Notes: a model not told the origin generated them from the sequence alone. Counted from the first letter of the stretch, positions 1 to 7,805 are shown. The stretch is 39,744 nucleotides of DNA from Opitutaceae bacterium (GCA_030693515.1 JAUYAK010000101.1:1-39744); one strand, 5' to 3'. Numbers and translations are program-made.

Positions 1-108
1 GATTACATCGAGACGTTCTACAACCCGACGAGGCGCCACAGCTCGCTCGGTTATGTTTCCCCTGTGGTCTTCGAAAAACAACAAACACTAAACATCAAAG
101 CCGCCTGA
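1..108 (+). CDS. IS3-family transposase OrfB, C-terminal 35 residues (partial)
   Basis: The reading frame is open from the window edge to a TGA at 106-108. It encodes the classic end of an IS3-family OrfB integrase: Tyr-Ile-Glu-x-Phe-Tyr-Asn, then Arg-Arg-His-Ser-Ser-Leu-Gly-Tyr, then Ser-Pro and Phe-Glu. This is the tail of the rve_3 part of the DDE transposase. The catalytic DDE residues lie outside the window, so it cannot be said whether the element is active. The stop is followed closely by what looks like the terminal inverted repeat. Family assignment is confident; the subgroup cannot be told from this fragment. Confidence 0.88.
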   Translation, partial: DYIETFYNPTRRHSSLGYVSPVVFEKQQTLNIKAA

Positions 109-138
109 ATTAGTGTCCATTTTTTCGAGGCAAGCCCA
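1..138 (+). mobile_element. Right end of an IS3-family insertion sequence
   Basis: The transposase tail is followed after a few bases by a T-rich stretch with GAGGCAAG, ending GCCCA at 138. This is the form of an IS3-type right terminal repeat: 5'-TG on the opposite strand and CA-3' on this one. The exact boundary and the 3-bp target duplication (perhaps ACC at 139-141) are inferred, because the left end is outside the window. Insertion would have cut the small minus-strand gene that starts at 359. Confidence 0.6.
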
Positions 139-359
139 ACCTCGATAAAGCAGCCAACGTCGTATGCGTGTTTGGAACGCGAAGCTCCTTCCTTGTAGTT
201 GAGAAAGGCTTGTTTGAGGTCCACGACTCCGAGCGTCAGTAAGTTCGGTAGCGTCTTGAACGTCCCTGGCGGACGGAGGCGCATCAGCTCCTGCATCTCG
301 GCGTCGGTCAAAGTCTCAAGCTGACTCAACTCGGCTAAACGCTTTTCTTTGTCGTCCAT
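139..359 (-). pseudogene. Small hypothetical gene truncated by the IS element
   Basis: The minus frame begins ATG at 359 and encodes a charged, Glu/Leu-rich N-terminus (MDDKEKRLAEL...) followed by a region rich in Leu and Lys. About 73 residues belong to host DNA. The frame then crosses the proposed IS end near 138 and runs on to a stop at 51, so its last residues come from IS sequence read backwards. The N-terminal part (DAEMQELMRLRPPG) looks like real coding sequence, with lower GC than the downstream operon. I do not recognise the family. It is probably a broken gene, although a short chimeric protein could still be made. Confidence 0.5.
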
Positions 360-566
360 TGGAAGGTGCGCGAGGAATCGCCTAACCTGTGATTAACCAA
401 CTTGGCGTCGGTAGTTTCATGTCGCATAGCATGGCGCGCGGACGGAGGCTCACAAGGGATTATTCCCAACGCCACCCGGCCAGTTAGGGTAGATTTTTCC
501 GCCGCCTCGTTGTCGCGCACGACGACAGAAATGTCGGCAGTGGGTCAGTTTGCTTCTGATCGAACC

Positions 567-618
567 TGTGGGAGCGGGTTTACCCCGCGACACGTCGGGG
601 CGTAAAGCCCCTCCCACA
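567..618. repeat. Imperfect palindrome, TGTGGGAG type
   Basis: The left half starts TGTGGGAGCGGGTTTACCCC and the right half ends CCCCTCCCACA. The two halves are near reverse complements around a centre at about 592, and a smaller hairpin (GGGTTTACCCC) sits within the left half. This is a REP-like intergenic element. It is the first of a series of unrelated palindromes upstream of the 1115 operon. Confidence 0.65.
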
Positions 619-657
619 ACCAAACTAATCCACTACAGAAATGCCGCCTAACCAACC

Positions 658-676
658 GTCGGGTTTGCAACCCGAC
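658..676. repeat. Perfect 8-bp palindrome with 3-nt loop
   Basis: GTCGGGTT, loop TGC, AACCCGAC forms a perfect hairpin. It has no T-run, so it does not look like a rho-independent terminator. Its architecture matches the other REP-like hairpins in this island. Confidence 0.6.
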
Positions 677-739
677 AGCAAGGATAGCGCCGGGCCGTCG
701 TGGGCCGTTATACCAACGTCCCTTGGAATTTGGACTTCA

Positions 740-770
740 GGAGGGTGGGGCCGCTTCTCCGCAAGCGGCC
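740..770 (+). repeat. GGAG-headed hairpin
   Basis: A GGAG tetranucleotide at 740-743 is followed by an 8-bp perfect stem, GGCCGCTT (749-756) and AAGCGGCC (763-770), around a 6-nt loop. A GTAG/GGAG tetranucleotide at the foot of a hairpin is the layout of REP sequences recognised by REP-associated tyrosine transposases. Assignment to that class is by structure only. Confidence 0.5.
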
Positions 771-807
771 TGGGTTCCCGGCCGCGAATCATCCTGCACC
801 CCAGGCC

Positions 808-820
808 GGCTCGGAGAGCC
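808..820. repeat. Short perfect hairpin GGCTC-GGA-GAGCC
   Basis: A 5-bp perfect stem with a 3-nt loop lies 37 bp after the GGAG hairpin. It may be the degenerate inverted partner of that element, or chance in GC-rich DNA. Confidence 0.3.
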
Positions 821-901
821 AGCCGCACCTTGGCGAGGTCTGAAGGTTACGGGACACTGGCATTTGGAGGCTCACACCCAATCGACACGCTGGCCTTCGC
901 A

Positions 902-970
902 GTAGGGCGGGTCTGTGACCCGCCTTCGATCACTCAGCGCGCGAATGGGCGGGTCACAGACCCGCCCTAC
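902..970. repeat. Inverted pair of GTAG-headed REP-like hairpins
   Basis: Two 23-nt arms, 902-924 and 948-970, are perfect reverse complements separated by 23 nt. Each arm begins (on its own strand) with GTAG and then contains its own palindrome, GGCGGGTC-TGT-GACCCGCC. A head-to-head pair of this kind is the layout of a BIME. Related copies are at 15623-15691 and 34869-34942, so this is a dispersed repeat family. Confidence 0.85.
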
Positions 971-1114
971 TCCCAGCGCCATTGTTCGGGTTGCGTTCCG
1001 TCAGCTCGCTGGCGAGCGCGGATTGGGCTGAGGCGAACCGACTCCGACGGGCGTGCGGTGAGAAACTCCGCTCTCGCTTCGTCGCCGTGGACGCGTTGGG
1101 TTTTGCGCCACCCC

Positions 1115-1888
1115 ATGTCCGCCCCGTCCGCTCTCGCGATCTTCGCGCATCCTGACGACATCGAATTCCGCGCCGCCGGCACGCTGCTGCTGCTCGCGCG
1201 GCGCGGCTGGGCCATCCACTGCTGCAATCTTTCGAGCGGCGATCTCGGGAGCACGCGGATGTCCGCCGCGCGCACGGCCGCTACGCGCCGCCGTGAGGCG
1301 CAGGCCGCGGCGCGGCTCATGGGCGCGACGTGGCATCCGCCCATCGGCCACGACTTGCGGCTTTTCTACACCGAGCGCGCGATTCGGCAGGTGTGCGCCC
1401 TCGTGCGCGAGGTCCGGCCGACAATTCTCCTCACCCACCCGCCGCAGGACTACATGGAGGATCACACGACGACGTGCCGGCTCGCGGTGACGGGGGCCTT
1501 TGCGCGCGGCGTGCCAAATTTCCGCAGCCAGCCCGCGCGGGCGGCGTCGATGGAACCGCTGACCATCTACCACGCCATGCCGCACGGCCTGTGCGATCCG
1601 TTGCGCGGGGCCTGGCAGCCCGAGGCGTGGGTTAACACCGCCGCGGTGCAGCGCGAGCGCCTCGCCGCACTCGCCTGCCACCGGAGCCAGCAGGAATGGC
1701 TCGACGCCAGCCAAGGCATGAACAGCTACGTTGCCTCCGCGGCCGAGGAGGCGGTCGAGCTGGGCCGGCGCTCGAAAAAGTTCACCCACGCCGAAGGCTG
1801 GACGCGCCACCTCCACTTCGGCTTTGGTGCCGAGGCCGACGATCCCCTCCGCGCGGCGCTCGGCCGCGACTACCGCGCGGCGAAATAG
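1115..1888 (+). CDS. PIG-L family N-acetyl sugar deacetylase (LmbE-like)
   Basis: The 257-residue product belongs to the PIG-L/LmbE family. These are zinc-dependent deacetylases acting on N-acetylglucosaminyl groups of small molecules or glycans. The zinc-site motif AHPDD is at about residues 10-14, and a second motif (HPPQDYMEDH) about 100 residues later supplies the other ligand His. The length is typical. The ATG at 1115 was chosen because it puts the HPDD motif near the N-terminus as in the family; an in-frame upstream extension would run through repeats. No signal peptide is visible, so it is probably cytoplasmic. It is the first gene of a closely spaced seven-gene run, 13 bp before the first DUF1080 gene. 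The substrate is inferred only from the neighbouring amino-sugar-type genes. Confidence 0.88.
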   Translation: MSAPSALAIFAHPDDIEFRAAGTLLLLARRGWAIHCCNLSSGDLGSTRMSAARTAATRRREAQAAARLMGATWHPPIGHDLRLFYTERAIRQVCALVREVRPTILLTHPPQDYMEDHTTTCRLAVTGAFARGVPNFRSQPARAASMEPLTIYHAMPHGLCDPLRGAWQPEAWVNTAAVQRERLAALACHRSQQEWLDASQGMNSYVASAAEEAVELGRRSKKFTHAEGWTRHLHFGFGAEADDPLRAALGRDYRAAK

Positions 1889-1901
1889 ATTTTTTCTCCC
1901 C

Positions 1902-2612
1902 ATGAAACTCCCCCTCCTCACCGCGTCCGTGCTGGCGCTTGCGACCCTGTCCGCGGCCGACGCGCCCCGCGCCTACATCGATGGCACCGGCCCCGGCTGG
2001 CGCGCCCTCGGGGCCGATGATTTCAAGCCGGTCAACAGCGCGCCCGACACCTGGGCGTGGAAGGCCGACGGCCTCCACTGCACCGGCCAGCCCGTGAGCG
2101 TGCTCCGCACGGCGAAGGAATACGTGAATTTCGAGATGGTCGTGGAGTGGATGCACCTCAAGCCCGCGGGCAATTCCGGCGTCTTCGTCTGGGCGACGCC
2201 CGCCTCGATTGAAAAACTCACCCAGGAGGCCAAGCCCGGCCTGCCCGACGGCATCGAGGTGCAGATCCTCGACCACGGCTACACGGAGCTGTTCAAGCAG
2301 AAGAATCCCAAGCGCGCGCCGGATTGGTTCACGACCAATGGCGATGTCTTCGCCGTGCGGGTGAAGCTGAACCACTTCGAGCCGCGCTCGCCCAACGGCA
2401 GCCGCAGCTTCCCGCGCAAGCAACTCGCGCGCGGCCACGGCGAGTGGAACCACTACTACATCCGCGCCATCAACGGCGAACTCCGCCTCTGGGTGAACGG
2501 CGAGGAAGTCTCCGGGGGCAACGGCGCCGATCCCGCGCGCGGTTTCCTCTGCCTCGAGTCCGAGGGCTCGCCGATCCATTTCCGCACGCTGCGCATCCGC
2601 GAGCTGCCGTGA
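1902..2612 (+). CDS. DUF1080 protein (3-keto-disaccharide hydrolase family), exported
   Basis: The 236-residue protein starts with a short signal peptide (MKLPLLTASVLALATLSAADA) and carries one DUF1080 domain, a jelly-roll fold related to concanavalin-like lectins. Pfam calls the family 3-keto-disaccharide hydrolase: members cleave glycosides whose sugar ring was first oxidised at C3. Family hallmarks seen are the GNSGVFVWA strand (about residues 86-94), the DGIEVQILDHG segment and the GEWNHY...NGELRLWVNGEEV C-terminal repeat. The ATG at 1902 gives a clean signal peptide. It lies between the PIG-L and DUF5009 genes, and a second, divergent DUF1080 gene ends the run at 7805. No GFO/IDH/MocA dehydrogenase to make the 3-keto substrate is present in the run. 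Confidence 0.85.
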   Translation: MKLPLLTASVLALATLSAADAPRAYIDGTGPGWRALGADDFKPVNSAPDTWAWKADGLHCTGQPVSVLRTAKEYVNFEMVVEWMHLKPAGNSGVFVWATPASIEKLTQEAKPGLPDGIEVQILDHGYTELFKQKNPKRAPDWFTTNGDVFAVRVKLNHFEPRSPNGSRSFPRKQLARGHGEWNHYYIRAINGELRLWVNGEEVSGGNGADPARGFLCLESEGSPIHFRTLRIRELP

Positions 2613-2634
2613 TCATCCTGTAACCCTAGCCGCC

Positions 2635-3846
2635 ATGAATGCGCCCCACGCTGTCCCGCCCGCTGCGCCTCCCGTCGAAGGCCGGCTGCTCTCCCTCGAT
2701 GCCTACCGTGGTTTCATCATGGTGTGCCTCGCGTTCGGGGGCTTCGGGCTCGCGGCCACGGCGCGCAATCACCTGAAGGCCGATCCTAACTCGTCGTTCT
2801 GGAAATCCGTGGAGTGGTTTTGGGAGCACGGCGAGTGGCTGGGGTGCAGCTTCTGGGACCTCATCATGCCGGCCTTCACCTTCATGGTCGGCATGGCCAT
2901 GGCGTGGTCCTACGTGCGCCGCCAGGGCGAGGGCCACTCGTATGCCCGCATGTTCGCCCATGCCTGCACGCGTGCGCTCATCCTCATCGCGCTCGCGATT
3001 TTCCTGACGACCAACGACGGCCGCGAGACGCGGTGGATTTTCACCAATGTGCTCGCGCAGATCGGGCTCGGCTATCCGCTGCTGTTTCTCTGCTGGAACC
3101 GCGGCTGGCGCGTGCAGGCGGCGGCTGCGGCGGTCGCGCTCGGCGGCACGTGGATCGCGTTTGTCGCCTATGGCGGCACGGGCAGCCTCGGGCCGGGCGT
3201 CACCGCCGAGTGGGCGGCGCGCAACCAGGCCGAACTCGCGGCCGCGTGGCACAAGAACGCGAATATCTTCCACCTCTTCGACACGTGGTTCCTCAATCTC
3301 TTTCCCGGCTCGAAGCCCTTTGTCGCCAACGACGGCGGCTACCAGACGCTCAACTTCATCCCCAATCTCGCCACGATGATTTTCGGCCTCATGGCGGGCG
3401 AGTGGCTCCGCTCTGCCGCCGCGCCCGCGCGCAAGTTCCGCGGCTTGCTGCTGGCGGGCGGCGCGCTGCTCGTGGCGGGCTACGGACTTGATGCCGTCGG
3501 GCTAATCCCTGCGGTGAAGCGCGTCTGGAGCCCGTCGTTTGCGCTCCTCTCGACCGGCTGGTGCGTGCTGATGCTCGCGGCCTTTTATTGGGCGATCGAG
3601 CTGCGCGGCTGGCGGCGCTGGGCGACCTTCTTCGTCATCGCGGGCGCCAATTCCATCGCGCTCTACTGCATGAGCCAACTGCTCAAGGGCTGGACGGGCG
3701 GGGTGCTGCGCGCGCATTTCGGGCAAAAGGTTTTCCAGGTCTTCGGCCCACTCTGGGAGCCGACGGTGCGCGGCATCATCATCGGTCTCGTGTTTTGGCT
3801 CGTCTGCTGGTGGATGTGGCGGCGGAAAATTTTCCTCCGCATCTGA
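2635..3846 (+). CDS. DUF5009 / HGSNAT-like membrane acyltransferase
   Basis: A 403-residue polytopic membrane protein with about ten hydrophobic segments. The N-terminal motif [11 protein letters not shown] and the following [19 protein letters not shown] are the signature of the DUF5009 / heparan-alpha-glucosaminide N-acetyltransferase catalytic family. The eukaryotic relative moves acetyl groups from cytosolic acetyl-CoA to terminal glucosamine on the far side of the membrane. The bacterial members are mostly uncharacterised, so acetylation of a periplasmic sugar is an inference. The start at 2635 lies 22 bp after the DUF1080 stop, and the next gene follows after 16 bp. A PIG-L deacetylase and a glucosamine-6-phosphate-deaminase homologue in the same run support an amino-sugar role. 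Confidence 0.85.
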   Translation: MNAPHAVPPAAPPVEGRLLSLDAYRGFIMVCLAFGGFGLAATARNHLKADPNSSFWKSVEWFWEHGEWLGCSFWDLIMPAFTFMVGMAMAWSYVRRQGEGHSYARMFAHACTRALILIALAIFLTTNDGRETRWIFTNVLAQIGLGYPLLFLCWNRGWRVQAAAAAVALGGTWIAFVAYGGTGSLGPGVTAEWAARNQAELAAAWHKNANIFHLFDTWFLNLFPGSKPFVANDGGYQTLNFIPNLATMIFGLMAGEWLRSAAAPARKFRGLLLAGGALLVAGYGLDAVGLIPAVKRVWSPSFALLSTGWCVLMLAAFYWAIELRGWRRWATFFVIAGANSIALYCMSQLLKGWTGGVLRAHFGQKVFQVFGPLWEPTVRGIIIGLVFWLVCWWMWRRKIFLRI

Positions 3847-3862
3847 ACGCCAGATCTTCGCC

Positions 3863-4795
3863 ATGCCCCGACCGCTCTCCTCCCTCGCCCCCGATTGGTG
3901 GGACTACACCACACTCGATCGCGGCCTGATCGCCGATGCCGCCGCGCTCACGCCGGAAAAGCTGCGCAAGCTCTCGCGGCCGGGTTTCAAGGTCGTGTTC
4001 TACGACACCCTCGAGGATTTCTACTGCGCCGAGGCGCTCGAATACATCGAGGCGTGGAAACAGGCGACGCCCGACAATCCCGCCGGCATCTGCGGCCCCA
4101 TCGGGCCCACCGAGCAGCTCCCGCTCGTCGCCCGCATGGTCAACGCGCTCGGTCTCAAGCTCCACGCGGCCCACTTCTGGGGCATGGATGAGTGGGTGAT
4201 CGACGGTGCGTCCGTGCCCGTCACGCATCCGCTGTCGTTTGAACGCGCAGATCGTGAGATGTGTTTCGACCGCATCGACCGCCGCCTCGTGATGCCCGAC
4301 GCGAATCTCCATTTCCCCGCCGCCGACACGCGCGCTTTTCGCGCATCGTGGAAGGCCGGCGTGCGCTGCGTCGTGATGCAGGGCGGCCAGGGCGACATCA
4401 AGCACTGGGCCTTCAACGATCCGCTGCCGCGGCGCGGCAAATTCAAAGCCGCCCCGCCGTCGGCGGCCGAATACCGGAAGCTCGCCACGCGCGTCGTTGA
4501 TCTGCACCCGGTCACCATCGCCCAGAACGCGCGCACTTCCGGCGGCGGCAACGTGACGCTCGTCCCCACCCAGGCCGTGACCGTCGGCCCCGTCGAGACC
4601 TGGCAGGCCGAGAAAGTCTCCATCTGGCATGCCGGCGCGCACGACAACCCGTTTGGCCAGCGCCTCACCACGCTCATGATCGCGCAGCGGATCATCGACA
4701 CCGCTGTCCCGATGTCGCTCCTGGGCGATCATCCCAACGTGCAGTTTAACTTTTACCGCGGCGGGCTTGGCTCGTGCGCGATTGAGATGCACTAG
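3863..4795 (+). CDS. NagB-like sugar isomerase/deaminase homologue with altered active site
   Basis: The 310-residue protein aligns along its middle with glucosamine-6-phosphate deaminase (NagB). [10 protein letters not shown] (78-87) is the phosphate-loop region. GMDEWV (107-112) corresponds to the NagB MDEYV motif with catalytic Asp72. [13 protein letters not shown] (174-186) lines up gap-free with NagB GGVGNDGHIAFNE. In that alignment His143 is kept (His181), Asp141 is Ile179 and Glu148 is Asp186. VTVGP near residue 245 matches the TVGVGT region. The changed residues mean deamination of GlcN6P should not be assumed; isomerisation or another sugar-phosphate reaction is possible. It is cytoplasmic, with no signal peptide, and sits 16 bp after the DUF5009 gene. 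Confidence 0.78.
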   Translation: MPRPLSSLAPDWWDYTTLDRGLIADAAALTPEKLRKLSRPGFKVVFYDTLEDFYCAEALEYIEAWKQATPDNPAGICGPIGPTEQLPLVARMVNALGLKLHAAHFWGMDEWVIDGASVPVTHPLSFERADREMCFDRIDRRLVMPDANLHFPAADTRAFRASWKAGVRCVVMQGGQGDIKHWAFNDPLPRRGKFKAAPPSAAEYRKLATRVVDLHPVTIAQNARTSGGGNVTLVPTQAVTVGPVETWQAEKVSIWHAGAHDNPFGQRLTTLMIAQRIIDTAVPMSLLGDHPNVQFNFYRGGLGSCAIEMH

Positions 4796-4846
4796 CCACG
4801 CCGCCCACCATCGCCTCCGGCCACAGCCCTGAAATTCAGTTTCCCC

Positions 4847-6205
4847 ATGATTCCTTCCCTCCGCTTCTCCTGCCTCCTGCTTTGCTCCTCCTGCGCGGCG
4901 CTGCCCGTCGTGGCGGCGGAGAAGGCTGCGGCGACCGCGACGCCAGCTGTCGTCGTGCCGCTCCCGCCGCCCGCTCCGGCGCTCGCCCTCTATCTCACGT
5001 GGCAGCGCGACCCCGCGCGCACGATGACGGTGCACTGGCACTCCGATTGGGCGGCGGGCTTCCGTGACACGGTGCTTGAGTATCGCGCCAGCACTGCGCC
5101 CGTCGGGGCCTGGCAGCGCGCCGAGGGCCGCTCGCAGCCCCTGCCGTTTACGCAGCGCATGGTGCACACGGTCGAGCTCACCGCCCTCGCGCCCGATACG
5201 GCCTATGTTTTCCGCCTCGGCACGCTCCGCACCCGGGAGAAATCGACGGCGCTCGATTTCGTTTCCGACGGCGGCGAGCACCGCTTTCGCACGATGCCCG
5301 CGGCGCTGACGCGGCCGGTGCGCTTTATCGCCGGTGGCGATGCCAATGTCGGCCAGACCACCACCGATGGCGTCGTGAACGAGTATCAGTTCGCCCAGAT
5401 GAACCGCGTCGCCGCCGCGCGCGATCCGGAGTTCGCGCTGCTGGGCGGCGACATCGCCTACGTGAACAACGAGCCCAAGGCCGTCGCCAAGTGGTTTGAT
5501 TTTCTGCGGCTCTGGGGCGAGACGATGCGCGCGCCCGACGGCCGGCTCGTGCCGATCGTCCCCGCCATCGGCAACCACGAGGTCCACGGCGATGCCCACG
5601 CGATCCGCGGCGGCGCGCCGGAGCGGGGCGTGCGGCCGGAGCGCGCGTCGCTCTTCTATGCGCTCTTCGCCTTTCCCGGCACGCCGGGCTACAACGTGCT
5701 CGATTTCGGCGGCTACCTGAGCGTGGTGGCGCTCGATTCGTTTCACACCAACCCGGTGCCCGGCCCGCAGACCGACTGGCTGCGCGCCACACTCGCCGCC
5801 CGCCGCGCCGTGCCGTGGATCGTGCCCATCTATCATGTGCCGGCCTACCCGTCGCACCGGGCGTTTTCCGGCGCGGTGTCCGTTGCCATCCGCGCCAACT
5901 GGATACCGCTGTTTGACGAGGCCCGGGTGCGCTTCGCCTTTGAGAACCACGACCACGTTTACAAGGTCACGCATCCGCTTCGCGCCGGAAAGACCGATCC
6001 CGCCGGCACGCGCTATTTGGGCGACGGCGCCTGGTCAGTCGCGACGCGCGACTTCCACACGCCCGACAAAGCGCCCTACCTGGAGCGTGTGCAGAAGCGC
6101 AACCACGTCTTCGTCGTCACCCTCCAGGCCGACCGGGCGGACATCGTCGCGGTCGATCCCGCCGGCGAGGAGTTCGATCGTTTCACGATTCCCGTCCAGC
6201 CCTGA
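4847..6205 (+). CDS. Purple-acid-phosphatase-like metallophosphoesterase, exported
   Basis: A 452-residue protein with a signal peptide (about 1-24), a Pro/Ala-rich linker, an N-terminal fibronectin-III-like domain (about 45-150) and a calcineurin-like phosphoesterase domain. The purple acid phosphatase metal motifs are visible in order: GGD (163-165), GDIAY with the metal-bridging Asp and Tyr (201-205), GNHE (242-245), YHVP with His330, and ENHDHVYK (366-373), the equivalent of GHVHxYER. This points to a dinuclear-metal hydrolase of phosphoesters in the periplasm. It lies 51 bp after the NagB-like gene and 11 bp before the LamG-like gene. It might remove phosphate from the same substrate the operon processes, but this is inference. 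Confidence 0.87.
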   Translation: MIPSLRFSCLLLCSSCAALPVVAAEKAAATATPAVVVPLPPPAPALALYLTWQRDPARTMTVHWHSDWAAGFRDTVLEYRASTAPVGAWQRAEGRSQPLPFTQRMVHTVELTALAPDTAYVFRLGTLRTREKSTALDFVSDGGEHRFRTMPAALTRPVRFIAGGDANVGQTTTDGVVNEYQFAQMNRVAAARDPEFALLGGDIAYVNNEPKAVAKWFDFLRLWGETMRAPDGRLVPIVPAIGNHEVHGDAHAIRGGAPERGVRPERASLFYALFAFPGTPGYNVLDFGGYLSVVALDSFHTNPVPGPQTDWLRATLAARRAVPWIVPIYHVPAYPSHRAFSGAVSVAIRANWIPLFDEARVRFAFENHDHVYKVTHPLRAGKTDPAGTRYLGDGAWSVATRDFHTPDKAPYLERVQKRNHVFVVTLQADRADIVAVDPAGEEFDRFTIPVQP

Positions 6206-6216
6206 ACAATCCTCCG

Positions 6217-7080
6217 ATGCGCTTCGTCCTCCTGCTCCTGTCGGTCGTCCTGCTCGCTCCGGCCGCGGAGTTGAGCCGGGCGCTGGTGTTTCATGCCGCC
6301 TTCGAACACTCGGCCGACGCGGATTATGCGCGCGGCGATCGGCGGATCTTCACGGCCGAGGATCGGGGCAAGCGCGACACCGCCGCGCCGGGCCTGCCTG
6401 CGCCGGAGTTTGTCCGCGTGGTGGCCGGGGCGGGGCGCTTCGGCGGGGCGCTGGAGTTTCGCGCGTCGACCAAGCAGCAGGTCTTCTACCGTGGCGGGGC
6501 GAACCTCGGGCTCGCCGGGGCGCCGCGCGGGTGGGGCGGCACACTGTCCTTCTGGCTGAAGCTGGACCCCGAGCGCGATCTCGCGCCCGGCTACTGCGAC
6601 CCGATCCAGCTCGTCGCGCCCAAATGGGCCGATGGCGCGATCTTCGTCGAATTCACCAAGGACCACACGCCGCGCCATTTTCGCTATGGGATTTTCCCGG
6701 TCACCTCGTTCTGGAATCCGCAGAACAAGAAACTCGAGGAGATGACGGACGCCGAGCGGCCCATGGTGCCGGTCCGCCGCCCGATTTTCTCCCGTGAGCG
6801 CTGGACGCATATCCTGATCACCTTCGCGCAGCTCAACTCTGGCGAATCCGACGGACGCGGCACGCTCTTCGTGGACGGCGAGCGCATCGGCGCGAGCGCC
6901 GGCTGGAACCACACCCTGAACTGGACCGAGCCCGAGCGCACGGCGCTGGTCCTCGGACTCAACTACACCGGCCTCATCGACGACCTCGCTGTCTTCGATC
7001 GCGAATTGACGGCGGACGAGGCCCGCCTCGTCTTCAAGCTGCCGCGTGGCGTCATTGAACTTCATCCCCCTAAATCATGA
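6217..7080 (+). CDS. LamG/concanavalin-like domain protein, exported
   Basis: The 287-residue protein has a signal peptide (MRFVLLLLSVVLLAPA) and a LamG-like jelly-roll domain over most of its length. The family features are FGGALEF at about 71-77, GTLSFWLKLDP (about 108-118), RWTHILITF (about 195-203) and the final GLIDDLAVFDRELTADE. Such domains in Verrucomicrobiota usually bind carbohydrate or decorate exported enzymes; no catalytic residues were recognised. Its TGA overlaps the ATG of the next gene (ATGA at 7077-7080), which suggests translational coupling with the second DUF1080 protein. Confidence 0.8.
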   Translation: MRFVLLLLSVVLLAPAAELSRALVFHAAFEHSADADYARGDRRIFTAEDRGKRDTAAPGLPAPEFVRVVAGAGRFGGALEFRASTKQQVFYRGGANLGLAGAPRGWGGTLSFWLKLDPERDLAPGYCDPIQLVAPKWADGAIFVEFTKDHTPRHFRYGIFPVTSFWNPQNKKLEEMTDAERPMVPVRRPIFSRERWTHILITFAQLNSGESDGRGTLFVDGERIGASAGWNHTLNWTEPERTALVLGLNYTGLIDDLAVFDRELTADEARLVFKLPRGVIELHPPKS

Positions 7081-7805
7081 ACCTCCCCCGTCTGCTGTTT
7101 CCCGCCTTCTTCGTCGCGACGCTCGCCGTCGCTCCGGCCGCCGACCGCGGCTTCGTCTCGCTCTTCAACGGCCGCGACCTTTTCGGCTGGAAAGTCCCGG
7201 CCGGCGACAACGGCCATTGGAAGGTCCTCAACGGCGTGATCGACTACGACGCCCGCTCCGAGGCCACCGGTGACAAGAACCTCTGGTCGGAGAAGTCCTA
7301 TAAAGACTTCGTCCTCCGCCTCGACTGGCGCATCAAGGAGACCACCGGTCTTTACCCGGTGCCCACCGTGCTGCCTGACGGCACGCACAAAAAGGGCCCC
7401 GACGGAAAGGACATCATCACGCCCACGCCCAACGCGGATTCCGGCATCTACCTCCGCGGCTCCAGCAAGGCCCAGCTCAACATCTGGTGCTGGCCCATCG
7501 GCTCCGGCGAGGTCTATGGCTACCGCATGGACCAGAAGATGCCGCCCGCCGTGCGCGCCGGCGTCACGCCCAAGGTCCGCGCCGACAAACCTGTCGGCGA
7601 GTGGAATTCCTTCGAAATCACGCTCAAAGGTGATCGCCTGACGGTCGTCCTCAACGGCAAGACGGTGATCGAAAACGCCCAGCTGCCCGGCGTGCCCGAG
7701 CAGGGGGCGCTGGCGCTGCAACATCACGGCGGCTTCAAGGACGGAAAATATTCGCCCGCGTCCAGCCTCGTGCAATTCCGCAACATCGCGATCAAGGAAC
7801 TCTGA
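7077..7805 (+). CDS. Second DUF1080 protein (3-keto-disaccharide hydrolase family), exported
   Basis: The 242-residue protein has a signal peptide (MNLPRLLFPAFFVATLAVAPAA) and one DUF1080 domain. It shows the standard beginning FVSLFNGRDLFGWKVP, the DFVLRLDWRI strand, the NADSGIYLRGSSKAQLNIW segment and the ending GALALQHHG followed by VQFRNIAIKEL. It is closer to the common DUF1080 form than the protein at 1902-2612, so the operon carries two diverged members. It overlaps the preceding LamG gene by 4 bp. It is the last gene of the run; a hairpin at 7878-7915 lies downstream before the convergent lipoprotein gene. Confidence 0.88.
   Translation: MNLPRLLFPAFFVATLAVAPAADRGFVSLFNGRDLFGWKVPAGDNGHWKVLNGVIDYDARSEATGDKNLWSEKSYKDFVLRLDWRIKETTGLYPVPTVLPDGTHKKGPDGKDIITPTPNADSGIYLRGSSKAQLNIWCWPIGSGEVYGYRMDQKMPPAVRAGVTPKVRADKPVGEWNSFEITLKGDRLTVVLNGKTVIENAQLPGVPEQGALALQHHGGFKDGKYSPASSLVQFRNIAIKEL

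Larger units (their letters stand above)
360..1114. other. Gene-free stretch with a cluster of palindromic repeats
   Basis: No convincing gene is visible over these 755 bp. Open frames here lack family resemblance, and a plus frame running into the PIG-L gene from 641 is only an upstream extension through repeats. The stretch holds at least five hairpin-forming elements at 567-618, 658-676, 740-770, 808-820 and 902-970, listed separately. The promoter for the operon starting at 1115 is probably downstream of 970, but no clear -35/-10 pair was seen. Confidence 0.6.

Noticed and set aside
402-605. Small plus-strand frame between the truncated gene and the operon
   Set aside because: It overlaps the first palindromic repeat, has no ribosome-binding site seen and no family resemblance.
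902-924. Rho-independent terminator
   Set aside because: The hairpin has no T-run, and the same element recurs elsewhere as a paired repeat.
902-970. CRISPR-like repeats
   Set aside because: The arms are inverted rather than tandem direct repeats with spacers, and there are no cas genes in the window.
641-1114. In-frame upstream extension of the PIG-L gene
   Set aside because: It runs through palindromic repeats and would place the HPDD motif far from the N-terminus, unlike the family.
3779-5974. Long minus-strand open frame across the NagB-like and phosphatase genes
   Set aside because: The plus-strand genes there show family motifs. The minus frame is Arg/Gly/His-rich with no recognisable domain.
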